Shown here piece by piece: positions 1-5,157 of a stretch of DNA of 7,240 nucleotides. Positions within the stretch are counted from its first letter, which is position 1, and each line of letters opens with the position of its first letter. The notes beneath the pieces were generated by a model that was given only the letters and a program-made list of their open reading frames with translations, was not told the DNA's origin and ran no database searches. The stretch is from Methanothrix sp. Lineage in GTDB: Archaea; Halobacteriota; Methanosarcinia; Methanotrichales; Methanotrichaceae. The stretch covers positions 1 to 7,240 of the forward strand of contig JAQTXY010000096.1 of NCBI GenBank assembly GCA_028688535.1. The letters run 5' to 3'. Position numbers and translations under genes: made by a program.

Positions 1-369
1 CTCGACCGGCCCATGGAAGAGAGAAATGAGATTGAACAGCAGACGGTAGCAGCCTTAAGCCATCTGCAAGGCGTGGTTCTCTATATCCTCGACCCCAGTG
101 AGCACTGCGGTTATCTTATCGATTCACAGCTCTCTCTGGCCGAGGACCTCAAGAGATGGCTGACACTGCCTGTTCTGGTTGTGGCCAATAAGGCAGACAT
201 ATTGAGCTTGGGAGAGGATAATGATATGATGAAAATGTCCACTGAGACCGGCCAGGGTGTCAATGATGTGCTGGATAAACTCGTCAGCTTGCTTGATGCC
301 ATGCCGCCCTATGTTGCTCCGGGTCCCGATCCGGAAGAAGAATATATGGTTCCCAGCCGGAGAACATAA
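1..369 (+). CDS. NOG1-type GTPase, C-terminal part (5' end outside window)
   Basis: The frame is open from base 1 and ends at TAA 367-369. The first residues, LDRPMEERNEIEQQ, match the segment that directly follows the G3 (DTPG) motif in NOG1/Nog1p-family GTPases, so the protein starts well upstream and the ATG at 13 is internal. A beta strand with the family-typical ILDPSEHCGY follows (about residues 25-33 counted from the ATG at 13). Next come the G4 motif NKAD (codons from 187) for guanine recognition and a G5-like MSTETGQGV. NOG1 proteins act in large ribosomal subunit assembly in eukaryotes and are thought to do the same in archaea; this is family knowledge. After the G domain the chain ends in an acidic proline-rich tail (PGPDPEEEYMVPSRRT) that lies antisense to the end of the next gene. 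Family assignment is firm; the exact role in this organism is inferred. Confidence 0.86.
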   Translation, partial: LDRPMEERNEIEQQTVAALSHLQGVVLYILDPSEHCGYLIDSQLSLAEDLKRWLTLPVLVVANKADILSLGEDNDMMKMSTETGQGVNDVLDKLVSLLDAMPPYVAPGPDPEEEYMVPSRRT

Positions 370-923
370 AGCCGCTCGAAGAAGCATCCCTCTTCTGCCA
401 CCACCTTCGCAGTAAGCCCGGCAGCCTTTGCCGTCTGCTGCACTTCTGCCAGGCCCGTCAGGCTGGATATGAGCAACAGTGCTCTGCCTTCAGGCCGCAG
501 GTGCCCGGCCAGATCCTCAATGAACCGATCCACCGTTTCACGCCCGCTCTCGCCCCCGTCCAGGGCGCGGTCTATCCAGTGGCCGGTCCTCTCCTCCGGC
601 TGGGTGGGCAGATAGGGTGCATTGAAGATGATCAGGTCGAACTTTCCTTTGATTCCCTGGAATAGATCTGCTCTTATGACTTCAATTCCTCTGGCTCTGG
701 CCGCTCGGCCGGCGTGGGGATTTATGTCTGTGGCCAGGAGGCGAGAGACCTTCGGGCTCAGCTCCTGGGAGATAAAGCCGCTGCCGCAGCCGATCTCCAG
801 CACGCTGTCCACGGGCTCGGCCTCGGCTAGTGCTGCTCTGAGGAGTAGAAAAGTGTCCTCGGCGGGCTGGTAGACTTCGTCATAGCTGATGGGGGCGAGA
901 GCGTGCATTGATGATGGGCTCAT
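309..923 (-). CDS. hemK2: HemK2/Mtq2-like SAM-dependent protein-glutamine methyltransferase
   Basis: This is a class I methyltransferase of about 204 residues. It shows the HemK2 signature VYQPAEDTFLLL at the N-terminus, the SAM-binding loop VLEIGCGSG, an acidic strand end ATDINP, the catalytic-motif position FNAPYLPT, and GGESGRETVDRF, which matches the GGxxGRxxxDRF of eukaryotic N6AMT1/Mtq2. That family methylates the Gln of the GGQ motif of class 1 release factor (aRF1/eRF1), with Trm112 as partner; this is family knowledge. The usual NPPY reads NAPY here (bases 612-623). The frame extends upstream to a TTG at 962, but that start lies inside a hairpin. The ATG at 923 is preferred because conserved sequence begins 12 residues later; the ATG at 908 is also possible. 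None of the three has a clear ribosome binding site. The C-terminal GTIYSSSGSGPGAT runs past the usual family end (around LYVLRL) and is encoded antisense to the NOG1 tail. The gene is visibly GC-rich (47 of 60 bases at 541-600). Confidence 0.86.
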   Translation of the reverse strand: MSPSSMHALAPISYDEVYQPAEDTFLLLRAALAEAEPVDSVLEIGCGSGFISQELSPKVSRLLATDINPHAGRAARARGIEVIRADLFQGIKGKFDLIIFNAPYLPTQPEERTGHWIDRALDGGESGRETVDRFIEDLAGHLRPEGRALLLISSLTGLAEVQQTAKAAGLTAKVVAEEGCFFERLYVLRLGTIYSSSGSGPGAT

Positions 924-1021
924 TTTGCGATGGGGGAAAATAAAGCTTGGCTTTCGAGCCAAGCAAGTGCATCACAAGAATCACTGCAATCATGATCAAG
1001 ATGCCTATGATTTCGTATCAT
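920..1021 (-). CDS. Possible 33-residue leader ORF overlapping the hemK2 start
   Basis: An ATG at 1021-1019 follows GGTGGGAG closely (three bases after GGTGG). It opens a 33-codon frame that ends with a TGA sharing ATGA with the hemK2 ATG at 923. The peptide begins MIRNHRHLDHDCSDSCDA and is rich in His, Asp and Cys in its first half. The ribosome-binding-site-like stretch and the stop/start overlap would suit translational coupling to hemK2, which has no ribosome binding site of its own. Against it, the frame is short, I recognise no family, and the same bases are open in other frames, including one giving a hydrophobic peptide (880-993). Treat it as a candidate only. Confidence 0.2.
   Translation of the reverse strand: MIRNHRHLDHDCSDSCDALAWLESQALFSPIAK
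937..964 (-). other. Perfect 8-bp hairpin plus T-rich run just upstream of hemK2
   Basis: Bases 945-952 (gcttggct) and 957-964 (agccaagc) are perfect inverted repeats around the four-base spacer ttcg. Read on the - strand the stem is followed at once by TTTATTTT (944-937), the shape of an intrinsic terminator or attenuator, yet it lies only 14-40 bases before the preferred hemK2 ATG at 923. It could end a short upstream transcript, act as a leader element for hemK2, or be chance. On the + strand the same element would carry a UUCG tetraloop, but no + strand gene ends there. Confidence 0.4.
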
Positions 1022-1049
1022 CTCCCACCGTGAGCTAAAAATGGATTAA

Positions 1050-1229
1050 ACCGGTAAATTAGCTTTTGTACTATTCCAGTCAATACTCAAAGAGTTGAGC
1101 AGAAAAGCTATATTGTCAGTAAGGCACAAAAAGATCATACAAGGAATCCGTGCGCCTTTGGATGAGTTTACCTTAATGGCAGATCCTCGGAAATTGGTGC
1201 ACGACGGTCAGATGTCCCAATATGAATGA
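1050..1229 (+). pseudogene. Possible gene remnant directly before the HEPN-like gene
   Basis: A frame is open for 59 codons from 1050 to TGA 1227-1229, directly after an in-frame ATG-GAT-TAA (1041-1049). It has no convincing start; TTG 1095, TTG 1113 and ATG 1176 are possible but lack ribosome binding sites. The C-terminal part reads like ordinary protein: IRAPLDEFTLMADPRKLVHD. The stop overlaps the next start by eight bases (ATGAATGA), an arrangement seen with coupled genes. It may be the 3' end of a gene broken when the AT-rich cassette arrived, a short real gene, or chance. I recognise no family. Confidence 0.18.
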
Positions 1230-1902
1230 AAAAGATGTACGTTGGAATGAATACCTGAGGTTAGGATCCCCCTATCGACCGGCTATACCTGAAGTTGCAT
1301 TGATCCGTGAGTATTTCCAACTTGTAAGTGATATATATGGTATGTATCTAGCTATAACCACGTCTCTCGAATTCTTGGTAGTTCGAATTAGAGAACAGCA
1401 AGTTCAGAACACAACGGATAACAATACAACAATAGAAGAATTAGATAAATTATTCCTATCCGTTGAGTTGAGCAATTGCAATGATCCAAATAGATTATGT
1501 TCCCGACCTATACCTACTTATATGTGCTCCCAAGGTGGATTTAAGGAGAAAAATGCACTCGGCGGTTTTAATCAAAGAATGGTCGGAAATATGTGTTTAG
1601 TACTGATATATCAATATTGGGACGATCATTATCGCAAAAAGATAGCTGAATATGCCAAGCGTGAAAAGGACGACATCAAATTAGATATCATGGGTGATTT
1701 AAGAATCCTTCGTCATTCAATAGTACATAATAAGGGAGTCCTGTCGGATAGGAAAGGCTTCTGCAAAATTCTAAAATGGTACAGTGCTGGTGATGAAATC
1801 AGCATGGATCTAGGACAATTCGAGGAGCTAATACACCATGTTGAACTTGGATTGAGCAAGTTATCTCAAGATATCGAAGATAATGTCCTAGGCGGTGTTT
1901 AG
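1222..1902 (+). CDS. HEPN-like protein of unknown function (candidate RNase)
   Basis: This 226-residue, probably soluble and largely helical protein has no signal peptide or clear membrane span. The key visible feature is DLRILRHSIVHNKG at residues 159-172, which contains R164-H165-S-I-V-H169, an R-X4-H motif inside a helix. This is the layout of HEPN domains, whose Arg/His pair cuts RNA in many toxins, abortive-infection proteins and CRISPR effectors (family knowledge). A Cys-containing central part (C86, C93, C102, C124) has no recognisable metal-binding spacing. The ATG at 1222 is the only usable start downstream of an in-frame stop at 1174, but no ribosome binding site precedes it; coupling to the possible upstream frame ending at 1229 would explain that. 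It is followed 85 bases later by a membrane-protein gene on the same strand. Base use is strongly AT-rich (18 G/C of 60 at 1441-1500), unlike the flanking housekeeping genes, suggesting transfer. It could instead be a non-catalytic HEPN scaffold. The coding call is firm; the function is inference. Confidence 0.72.
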   Translation: MNEKDVRWNEYLRLGSPYRPAIPEVALIREYFQLVSDIYGMYLAITTSLEFLVVRIREQQVQNTTDNNTTIEELDKLFLSVELSNCNDPNRLCSRPIPTYMCSQGGFKEKNALGGFNQRMVGNMCLVLIYQYWDDHYRKKIAEYAKREKDDIKLDIMGDLRILRHSIVHNKGVLSDRKGFCKILKWYSAGDEISMDLGQFEELIHHVELGLSKLSQDIEDNVLGGV

Positions 1903-1970
1903 GCTGCCTCAGTTAGTTATCCCTACCACCAAGCCTAGAAGTGGCAAAGAAAAGAGACAGTGGCAATTCA

Positions 1971-1979
1971 GGAGGAGGG
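1971..1979 (+). promoter_or_regulatory. Strong ribosome binding site for the membrane-protein gene
   Basis: The run ggaggaggg ends eight bases before the ATG at 1988. It contains two overlapping GGAGG copies. The contrast with the HEPN-like gene upstream, which has none, suggests the second product is translated efficiently and independently. Confidence 0.7.
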
Positions 1980-1987
1980 ATTAGGTA

Positions 1988-2506
1988 ATGCCTTTCGATC
2001 TGACGATAGTAAATCAGTTGTCTCCACCGTTGACAAATACGCTGATCGTTTCAGGAAGTGCTTTGTTTGGGGCATTAGTAGGTGGATCAATCACCTATTT
2101 TGTCGCATATAAAAGGCAAAAATACGAGCTAAGACGAGATGCATACTTGGCATTTATCGATCTCCGTATTAAAGGGAGTCATCCAAGCCCAGTTGGATGG
2201 ACCAAAGACCCCTTCTTCAGTCGAGAGCTTTTTCTTGCTAAGTATAAAATTGATCTTATTGGGTGCAATCAGATTAAAGAATTGTCAACTAAAATGATAC
2301 TCGCGTTATATCCCGATGCACCAATTATTGATGATGAATACAAGCCCACTGCGACCCTTACAGAGGGCGAAAAGGCCAAGATGATGCTTGATACTACAGG
2401 AAGGTGGAATACATTTAAAAATATTTGCGACAAAGAACTTAAGCCCGCAATCCAAAAAGAACTAGAAAGCTGGTGGCCCTTTGATCCACTGCACTCAGGA
2501 GGATAA
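1988..2506 (+). CDS. Single-span membrane protein of unknown function, partner of HEPN-like gene
   Basis: This 172-residue protein has a short N-terminal segment, one hydrophobic span at about residues 18-41 (rich in small residues: GSALFGALVGG), then a basic stretch YKRQKYELRR. By the positive-inside rule about 130 residues should face the cytoplasm. The soluble part is helical and charged, with a WW pair near the C-terminus (ESWWPFDP), and shows no catalytic motif I can name. The glycine spacing in the span (G23, G28, G32, G33) could support helix packing or oligomerisation. The start is fixed by the very strong ribosome binding site at 1971-1979. It lies 85 bases downstream of the HEPN-like gene on the same strand with similarly AT-rich codons, so the two probably travel together. 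A membrane-anchored partner next to a candidate RNase resembles some defence or toxin pairs, but this is inference and no homologous system is recognised. Confidence 0.68.
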   Translation: MPFDLTIVNQLSPPLTNTLIVSGSALFGALVGGSITYFVAYKRQKYELRRDAYLAFIDLRIKGSHPSPVGWTKDPFFSRELFLAKYKIDLIGCNQIKELSTKMILALYPDAPIIDDEYKPTATLTEGEKAKMMLDTTGRWNTFKNICDKELKPAIQKELESWWPFDPLHSGG

Positions 2507-2683
2507 TTTATGGTGAAATTTTGATCCGGATCGTAAATGTGCGCTTGTTAATTTCAGGCAAGTACACGATTAAATGTTTAGGGTGAACTCATTAATGCTT
2601 TCTCAACGTAACCAAGGCGTTCTTGGGCCCGCGCGCGCCCTGCAAACTAGCAAAAAGGTTGCCTGCGCCCCAATTCAGCAGAT
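2498..2683 (+). other. Gap after the cassette: decayed cistron start, palindrome, CG run
   Basis: The end of the membrane-protein gene holds GGAGG (2498-2502), followed at 2510 by ATG and a four-codon frame (MVKF) ending in TGA at 2522. One frame over, the sequence stays open from there to TGA at 2582-2584, giving IRIVNVRLLISGKYTIKCLG, as if a third gene start had been lost by a frameshift or truncation. Other items are a 10-base palindrome gatccggatc (2522-2531) and a small inverted repeat ccaag/cttgg (2612-2626). A run of alternating C and G (2631-2638) could adopt Z-form DNA. No intact gene is supported. Confidence 0.3.
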
Positions 2684-2726
2684 ATAAAAACAAAAATCCA
2701 AGTTCCGCCCTGTCTTCAGGCGGAAC
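2684..2726 (-). terminator. Intrinsic-type terminator of the M3 peptidase gene
   Basis: Bases 2702-2709 (gttccgcc) pair perfectly with 2719-2726 (ggcggaac) around a nine-base loop. On the - strand the stem is followed by a T-rich stretch, ATTTTTGTTTTTATATC (about 2697-2681). The peptidase stop codon (2718-2716) sits in the loop, so the stem uses the last sense codons. Confidence 0.65.
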
Positions 2727-4656
2727 CTGCCAGTCTCTTCGCTTCCAGCTCCTGGAGCTGTGCCACCCTCATCTGCACCACATCCATGGCATCCTCGAAC
2801 AGTTTTCGATCTATCTTGATGCCGAAGAATTTCTGCAGCTTCTGCGGCGGAGTCATGCTGCTTCCCGCTGAGAGATAGGCCATATAATTCTCATTGAACT
2901 TTTGCGGGTCTTCCTTGTACATCTTGAACAATGACAGGGTTATGGCTTTAGAGAGGGCATAGCTGAAGGTGTAGTAGTTGTTGGTGAGATAGATGTGGCT
3001 GATATAGGTCCACTGGGCGCTGTCCTCCGGGTAGTAGTCCACCAAACCGCTGCGATACTCCCTGGACAGGTTGGTCCAGAGCAGGTTAAGCTCGCTGCCG
3101 CTCACATTTTCTTTTTGTCGGCAGAGCTGGTGCGCCTTGTCCTCAAACTCGGTGATCATGGGCTGGAAGGTGAAGTAGTTATCATAATCACTAACAGCCT
3201 CTGCCAAAATTGCCTGGGCCGTATCCTGGTCGTAGTTCTTCAGGGCATAATCCACAAAGAGCTCCTCATTAAAGGTCGAGGGGATCTCCATCTCGTACTC
3301 TGTTCCGGCACAATAGAGGTAATCAACATTCTTGCCCATCAGATAGAAGTTGATGGCATGACCCATCTCATGAGTGAGGGTCTTCTGGTCATCCATCAAA
3401 CCCTTGAAGTTCATGAATATCAACGCCGGACGCTGCAAAGCGCACATATCCTGGCAGTAGCCTCCCGGCTGCTTTCCGCCCTCGGGATTGGGGTAGACAT
3501 CCATTGAGCCGCTGGTCGTTGTCTTTACGAATATGTCCTGGAAGGCCGGGTCCATTGCCGCATAAGAGGCGGATATATTGGAGAGCGTCTCCTCGTAGCC
3601 GTATTTCTTATCTGGATTTTTCATAAGTTGAAGCAACAAATCATAAGGCTTTAAGATGGACAGATTCATCCTCGTCTTTCGAAACTCATAGTAGCCGTCA
3701 AAGTCGTTCTTGCGCTCCTTGAAGACCTGGTTCATCGTCTCTACCTGCTCTTTGGTGAGATGGGTCTCGAACATCTTGGCGTCGTAAGAGTCAGAGTAAT
3801 TCAGCTCCCGGGCTAGAAGGTCATCTAATCTTGATTTATTGCCGTAGATCTGGGCCATTCTCTCAGATTCGTTAATGAGATGGTAGAATCGTTTGTCGTA
3901 TCCCATCTTTCGGTTGTTTCGGTTGCTGTCTGTGGAGAGAAGCTCCGAGTAGGTCTGAGAGTTAATAGCCAGCTCTCTTCCGTCCTCCAGAGTGATATTT
4001 CCCGCAACGGTAACATTATTGGTTACCGTCTTCTCCGCCTCAGTATTGATCTTCATAAGCTGGTTGGAAATATCAGCCAGGTAGGCGGCATGCGTCTCAT
4101 TTCTGGGTCGGTGATCGCGATAGCGCTGGTAGCTGTTCTCCAGGTATGCTCTGTATTTTTCCAGGGCAGGCTGCTCTGAAAACAGCTTTTCCCATTCGGC
4201 GGAGGGAAGCGACTTGAGCAATATTTCGGCAAAGGATGTGGCCTTGGCATGCTGCGTGTATAAATTCTGCACATCCGAGATAAAATTCTCGAAGAATTTG
4301 TCGTTGACATTCAGGCTATTTTGGGCATAGGCATAGGCCATAACCACGCTTAAATTCCGGCTGAAGTTCTTATTCGCCTCGATATATTCCAGCAAAACCT
4401 TTCCGGTGAGATTCTGAAATAGAGGGCGAAATGTAGAGTTAATCTCTTGTGACTTATTTTGAAGCGCTTTGAATTCTGCAGTTGCCGTATCTTTATCCTT
4501 AAATAAGGTCGATAGATCCCAGGATGTGGTGATTTTACTTGCATTCTGTACTGTCACCCTATTTTCAGGAGATACAGCAAGGCAAGAACCACTAATCAGA
4601 AGCATAATTGCAATGAGCATGGCCGATATTAATAATCCTTCTGCCGACTTGATCAT
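2716..4656 (-). CDS. Exported M3-family zinc oligopeptidase (oligoendopeptidase F-like)
   Basis: This 646-residue protein belongs to peptidase family M3. The zinc site is HEMGH at residues 429-433, and the third ligand is very probably E457 in EIPSTFNEE, matching the E-(V/I)-x-STFNE of PepF-type enzymes. The late HIYLTNNYYTFSY (554-566) corresponds to the His/Tyr-rich substrate-binding segment. These enzymes cut short peptides, not folded proteins. PepF relatives are usually about 600 residues and cytosolic. This one begins with a hydrophobic span (about residues 7-27, ending SGSCLA) that looks like a signal peptide or membrane anchor; C25 does not fit a good lipobox. The chain carries 16 N-X-S/T sequons, as expected of a secreted archaeal glycoprotein. 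The start at 4656 is supported by GAGGTGG four bases upstream. It has its own promoter and terminator and is divergent from the Cys-rich protein gene. It probably digests external peptides or processes surface proteins (inference). Confidence 0.88.
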   Translation of the reverse strand: MIKSAEGLLISAMLIAIMLLISGSCLAVSPENRVTVQNASKITTSWDLSTLFKDKDTATAEFKALQNKSQEINSTFRPLFQNLTGKVLLEYIEANKNFSRNLSVVMAYAYAQNSLNVNDKFFENFISDVQNLYTQHAKATSFAEILLKSLPSAEWEKLFSEQPALEKYRAYLENSYQRYRDHRPRNETHAAYLADISNQLMKINTEAEKTVTNNVTVAGNITLEDGRELAINSQTYSELLSTDSNRNNRKMGYDKRFYHLINESERMAQIYGNKSRLDDLLARELNYSDSYDAKMFETHLTKEQVETMNQVFKERKNDFDGYYEFRKTRMNLSILKPYDLLLQLMKNPDKKYGYEETLSNISASYAAMDPAFQDIFVKTTTSGSMDVYPNPEGGKQPGGYCQDMCALQRPALIFMNFKGLMDDQKTLTHEMGHAINFYLMGKNVDYLYCAGTEYEMEIPSTFNEELFVDYALKNYDQDTAQAILAEAVSDYDNYFTFQPMITEFEDKAHQLCRQKENVSGSELNLLWTNLSREYRSGLVDYYPEDSAQWTYISHIYLTNNYYTFSYALSKAITLSLFKMYKEDPQKFNENYMAYLSAGSSMTPPQKLQKFFGIKIDRKLFEDAMDVVQMRVAQLQELEAKRLAGSA

Positions 4657-4660
4657 TCTT

Positions 4661-4702
4661 CCACCTCGAATGGCAAACGAATTGGCACACCACTATAAAT
4701 AA
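4661..4702 (-). promoter_or_regulatory. Promoter and ribosome binding site of the M3 peptidase gene
   Basis: On the - strand, TTATTTATAG (4702-4693) is a good archaeal TATA box. A start of transcription about 25 bases downstream (near 4670) would leave a short leader carrying GAGGTGG (4667-4661), four bases before the ATG at 4656. No clear operator repeat is visible. Confidence 0.5.
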
Positions 4703-4735
4703 TTGAGTTTGCTTGATTTGCATGGCCCCACGATG

Positions 4736-4747
4736 AAATATAAATAG
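4736..4747 (+). promoter_or_regulatory. TATA box for the Cys-rich protein / mch group
   Basis: AAATATAAATAG contains TATAAATA (4739-4746), preceded by purine-rich GATGAAA that could serve as a BRE. Transcription would begin near 4770, giving a leader of about 35 bases before the ATG at 4806. mch at 5158 has only a weak TATA-like stretch of its own (ctttta, about 5110), so this promoter may also drive mch. Confidence 0.5.
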
Positions 4748-4805
4748 AAAAAGCCGGATCTATCTGCCTCGTAGGGTAAGGCTGGAGACTAAATCAGAGG
4801 AATAA

Positions 4806-5090
4806 ATGATGAATAAATATCCAATAGTTGTACTGGTCCTGCTCCTGGCAGGAATAGCTCTCATCCTGAACTGTGCCAGTATTTCCTGTCCTTTTGCTGG
4901 AGACGAGGGCTCTTGCCAGGTAAACGGAAGCTGTAGTGGGAATTGCGGCATAAATTGCAGCGGAAATTGCGGCGAGAACTGCACCTGTCCCAATGGAGTC
5001 ACAGACGCTCAAAATAACTCCACCGGAGAGAATTGCAGCGCTCTGGGGTCTTGCCCCATAAAAGCACTGTCCACGGGAGAATGCCGCTAG
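4806..5090 (+). CDS. Small membrane-anchored or secreted Cys-rich protein
   Basis: This 94-residue protein starts with a hydrophobic segment (about residues 6-22, IVVLVLLLAGIALILN), then a Cys-, Asn- and Gly-rich domain with 12 Cys (23, 28, 37, 43, 47, 51, 55, 59, 61, 77, 83, 93). Five of them lie exactly four residues apart (C43 to C59). I do not recognise a family. Regular CxxxC spacing suits disulphide stacking or metal or cluster binding, outside the cell if the N-terminal segment exports or anchors it. Six sequons (starting N40, N50, N58, N70, N71, N76) are present, three with Cys as the middle residue. AGAGG at 4796-4800 precedes two consecutive ATGs (4806 and 4809); either could be used. 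The gene follows its own TATA box and ends 67 bases before the mch start, so a shared transcript is possible. A role linked to mch is not shown by anything in the sequence. Confidence 0.68.
   Translation: MMNKYPIVVLVLLLAGIALILNCASISCPFAGDEGSCQVNGSCSGNCGINCSGNCGENCTCPNGVTDAQNNSTGENCSALGSCPIKALSTGECR
4932..4979 (+). repeat. Two tandem 24-base repeats in the Cys-rich protein gene
   Basis: Bases 4932-4955 and 4956-4979 encode CSGNCGIN and CSGNCGEN in tandem. The DNA copies differ at several third positions, so the protein repeat is kept while synonymous sites have drifted, which points to selection on the peptide. Confidence 0.6.
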
Positions 5091-5142
5091 TAAGGACATC
5101 ATCGATAGACTTTTATGGACGATTGTATTCTTGATGAGGAAA

Positions 5143-5148
5143 GGTGAT
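5143..5148 (+). promoter_or_regulatory. Ribosome binding site that fixes the mch start
   Basis: GGTGAT matches the ATCACC near the 3' end of archaeal 16S rRNA and lies nine bases before the ATG at 5158. The upstream in-frame TTG at 5131 and ATG at 5134 have no such site, and this GGTGAT would lie inside their reading frame. Confidence 0.6.
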
Positions 5149-5157
5149 CCTGGCTTG

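Noticed and set aside
880..993. Hydrophobic 37-codon frame on the - strand (MIAVILVMHLLGSKAK...)
   Set aside because: It has no ribosome binding site and runs deep into hemK2 in another frame. It is mentioned because its start resembles a membrane span, but the support is weaker than for the 920-1021 frame.
963..1221. tRNA or other structured RNA gene in the gap
   Set aside because: I saw no cloverleaf, CCA end or T-loop signature; only the short hairpin at 945-964 stands out.
2995..3507. 170-codon + strand frame inside the M3 peptidase gene
   Set aside because: It is antisense to the zinc-site region of the peptidase and has no ribosome binding site. Its composition is explained by the complementary strand's codons.
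4651..4734. Lipobox in the M3 peptidase N-terminus (SGSC)
   Set aside because: Position -3 is Ser rather than Leu, Val or Ile, so a lipoprotein signal is not supported. An ordinary signal peptide or anchor is more likely.
5131..5157. Longer mch starting at TTG 5131 or ATG 5134
   Set aside because: No ribosome binding site precedes them. The family N-terminus begins at the ATG at 5158, which has GGTGAT nine bases upstream, and the catalytic residue numbering then fits known Mch.
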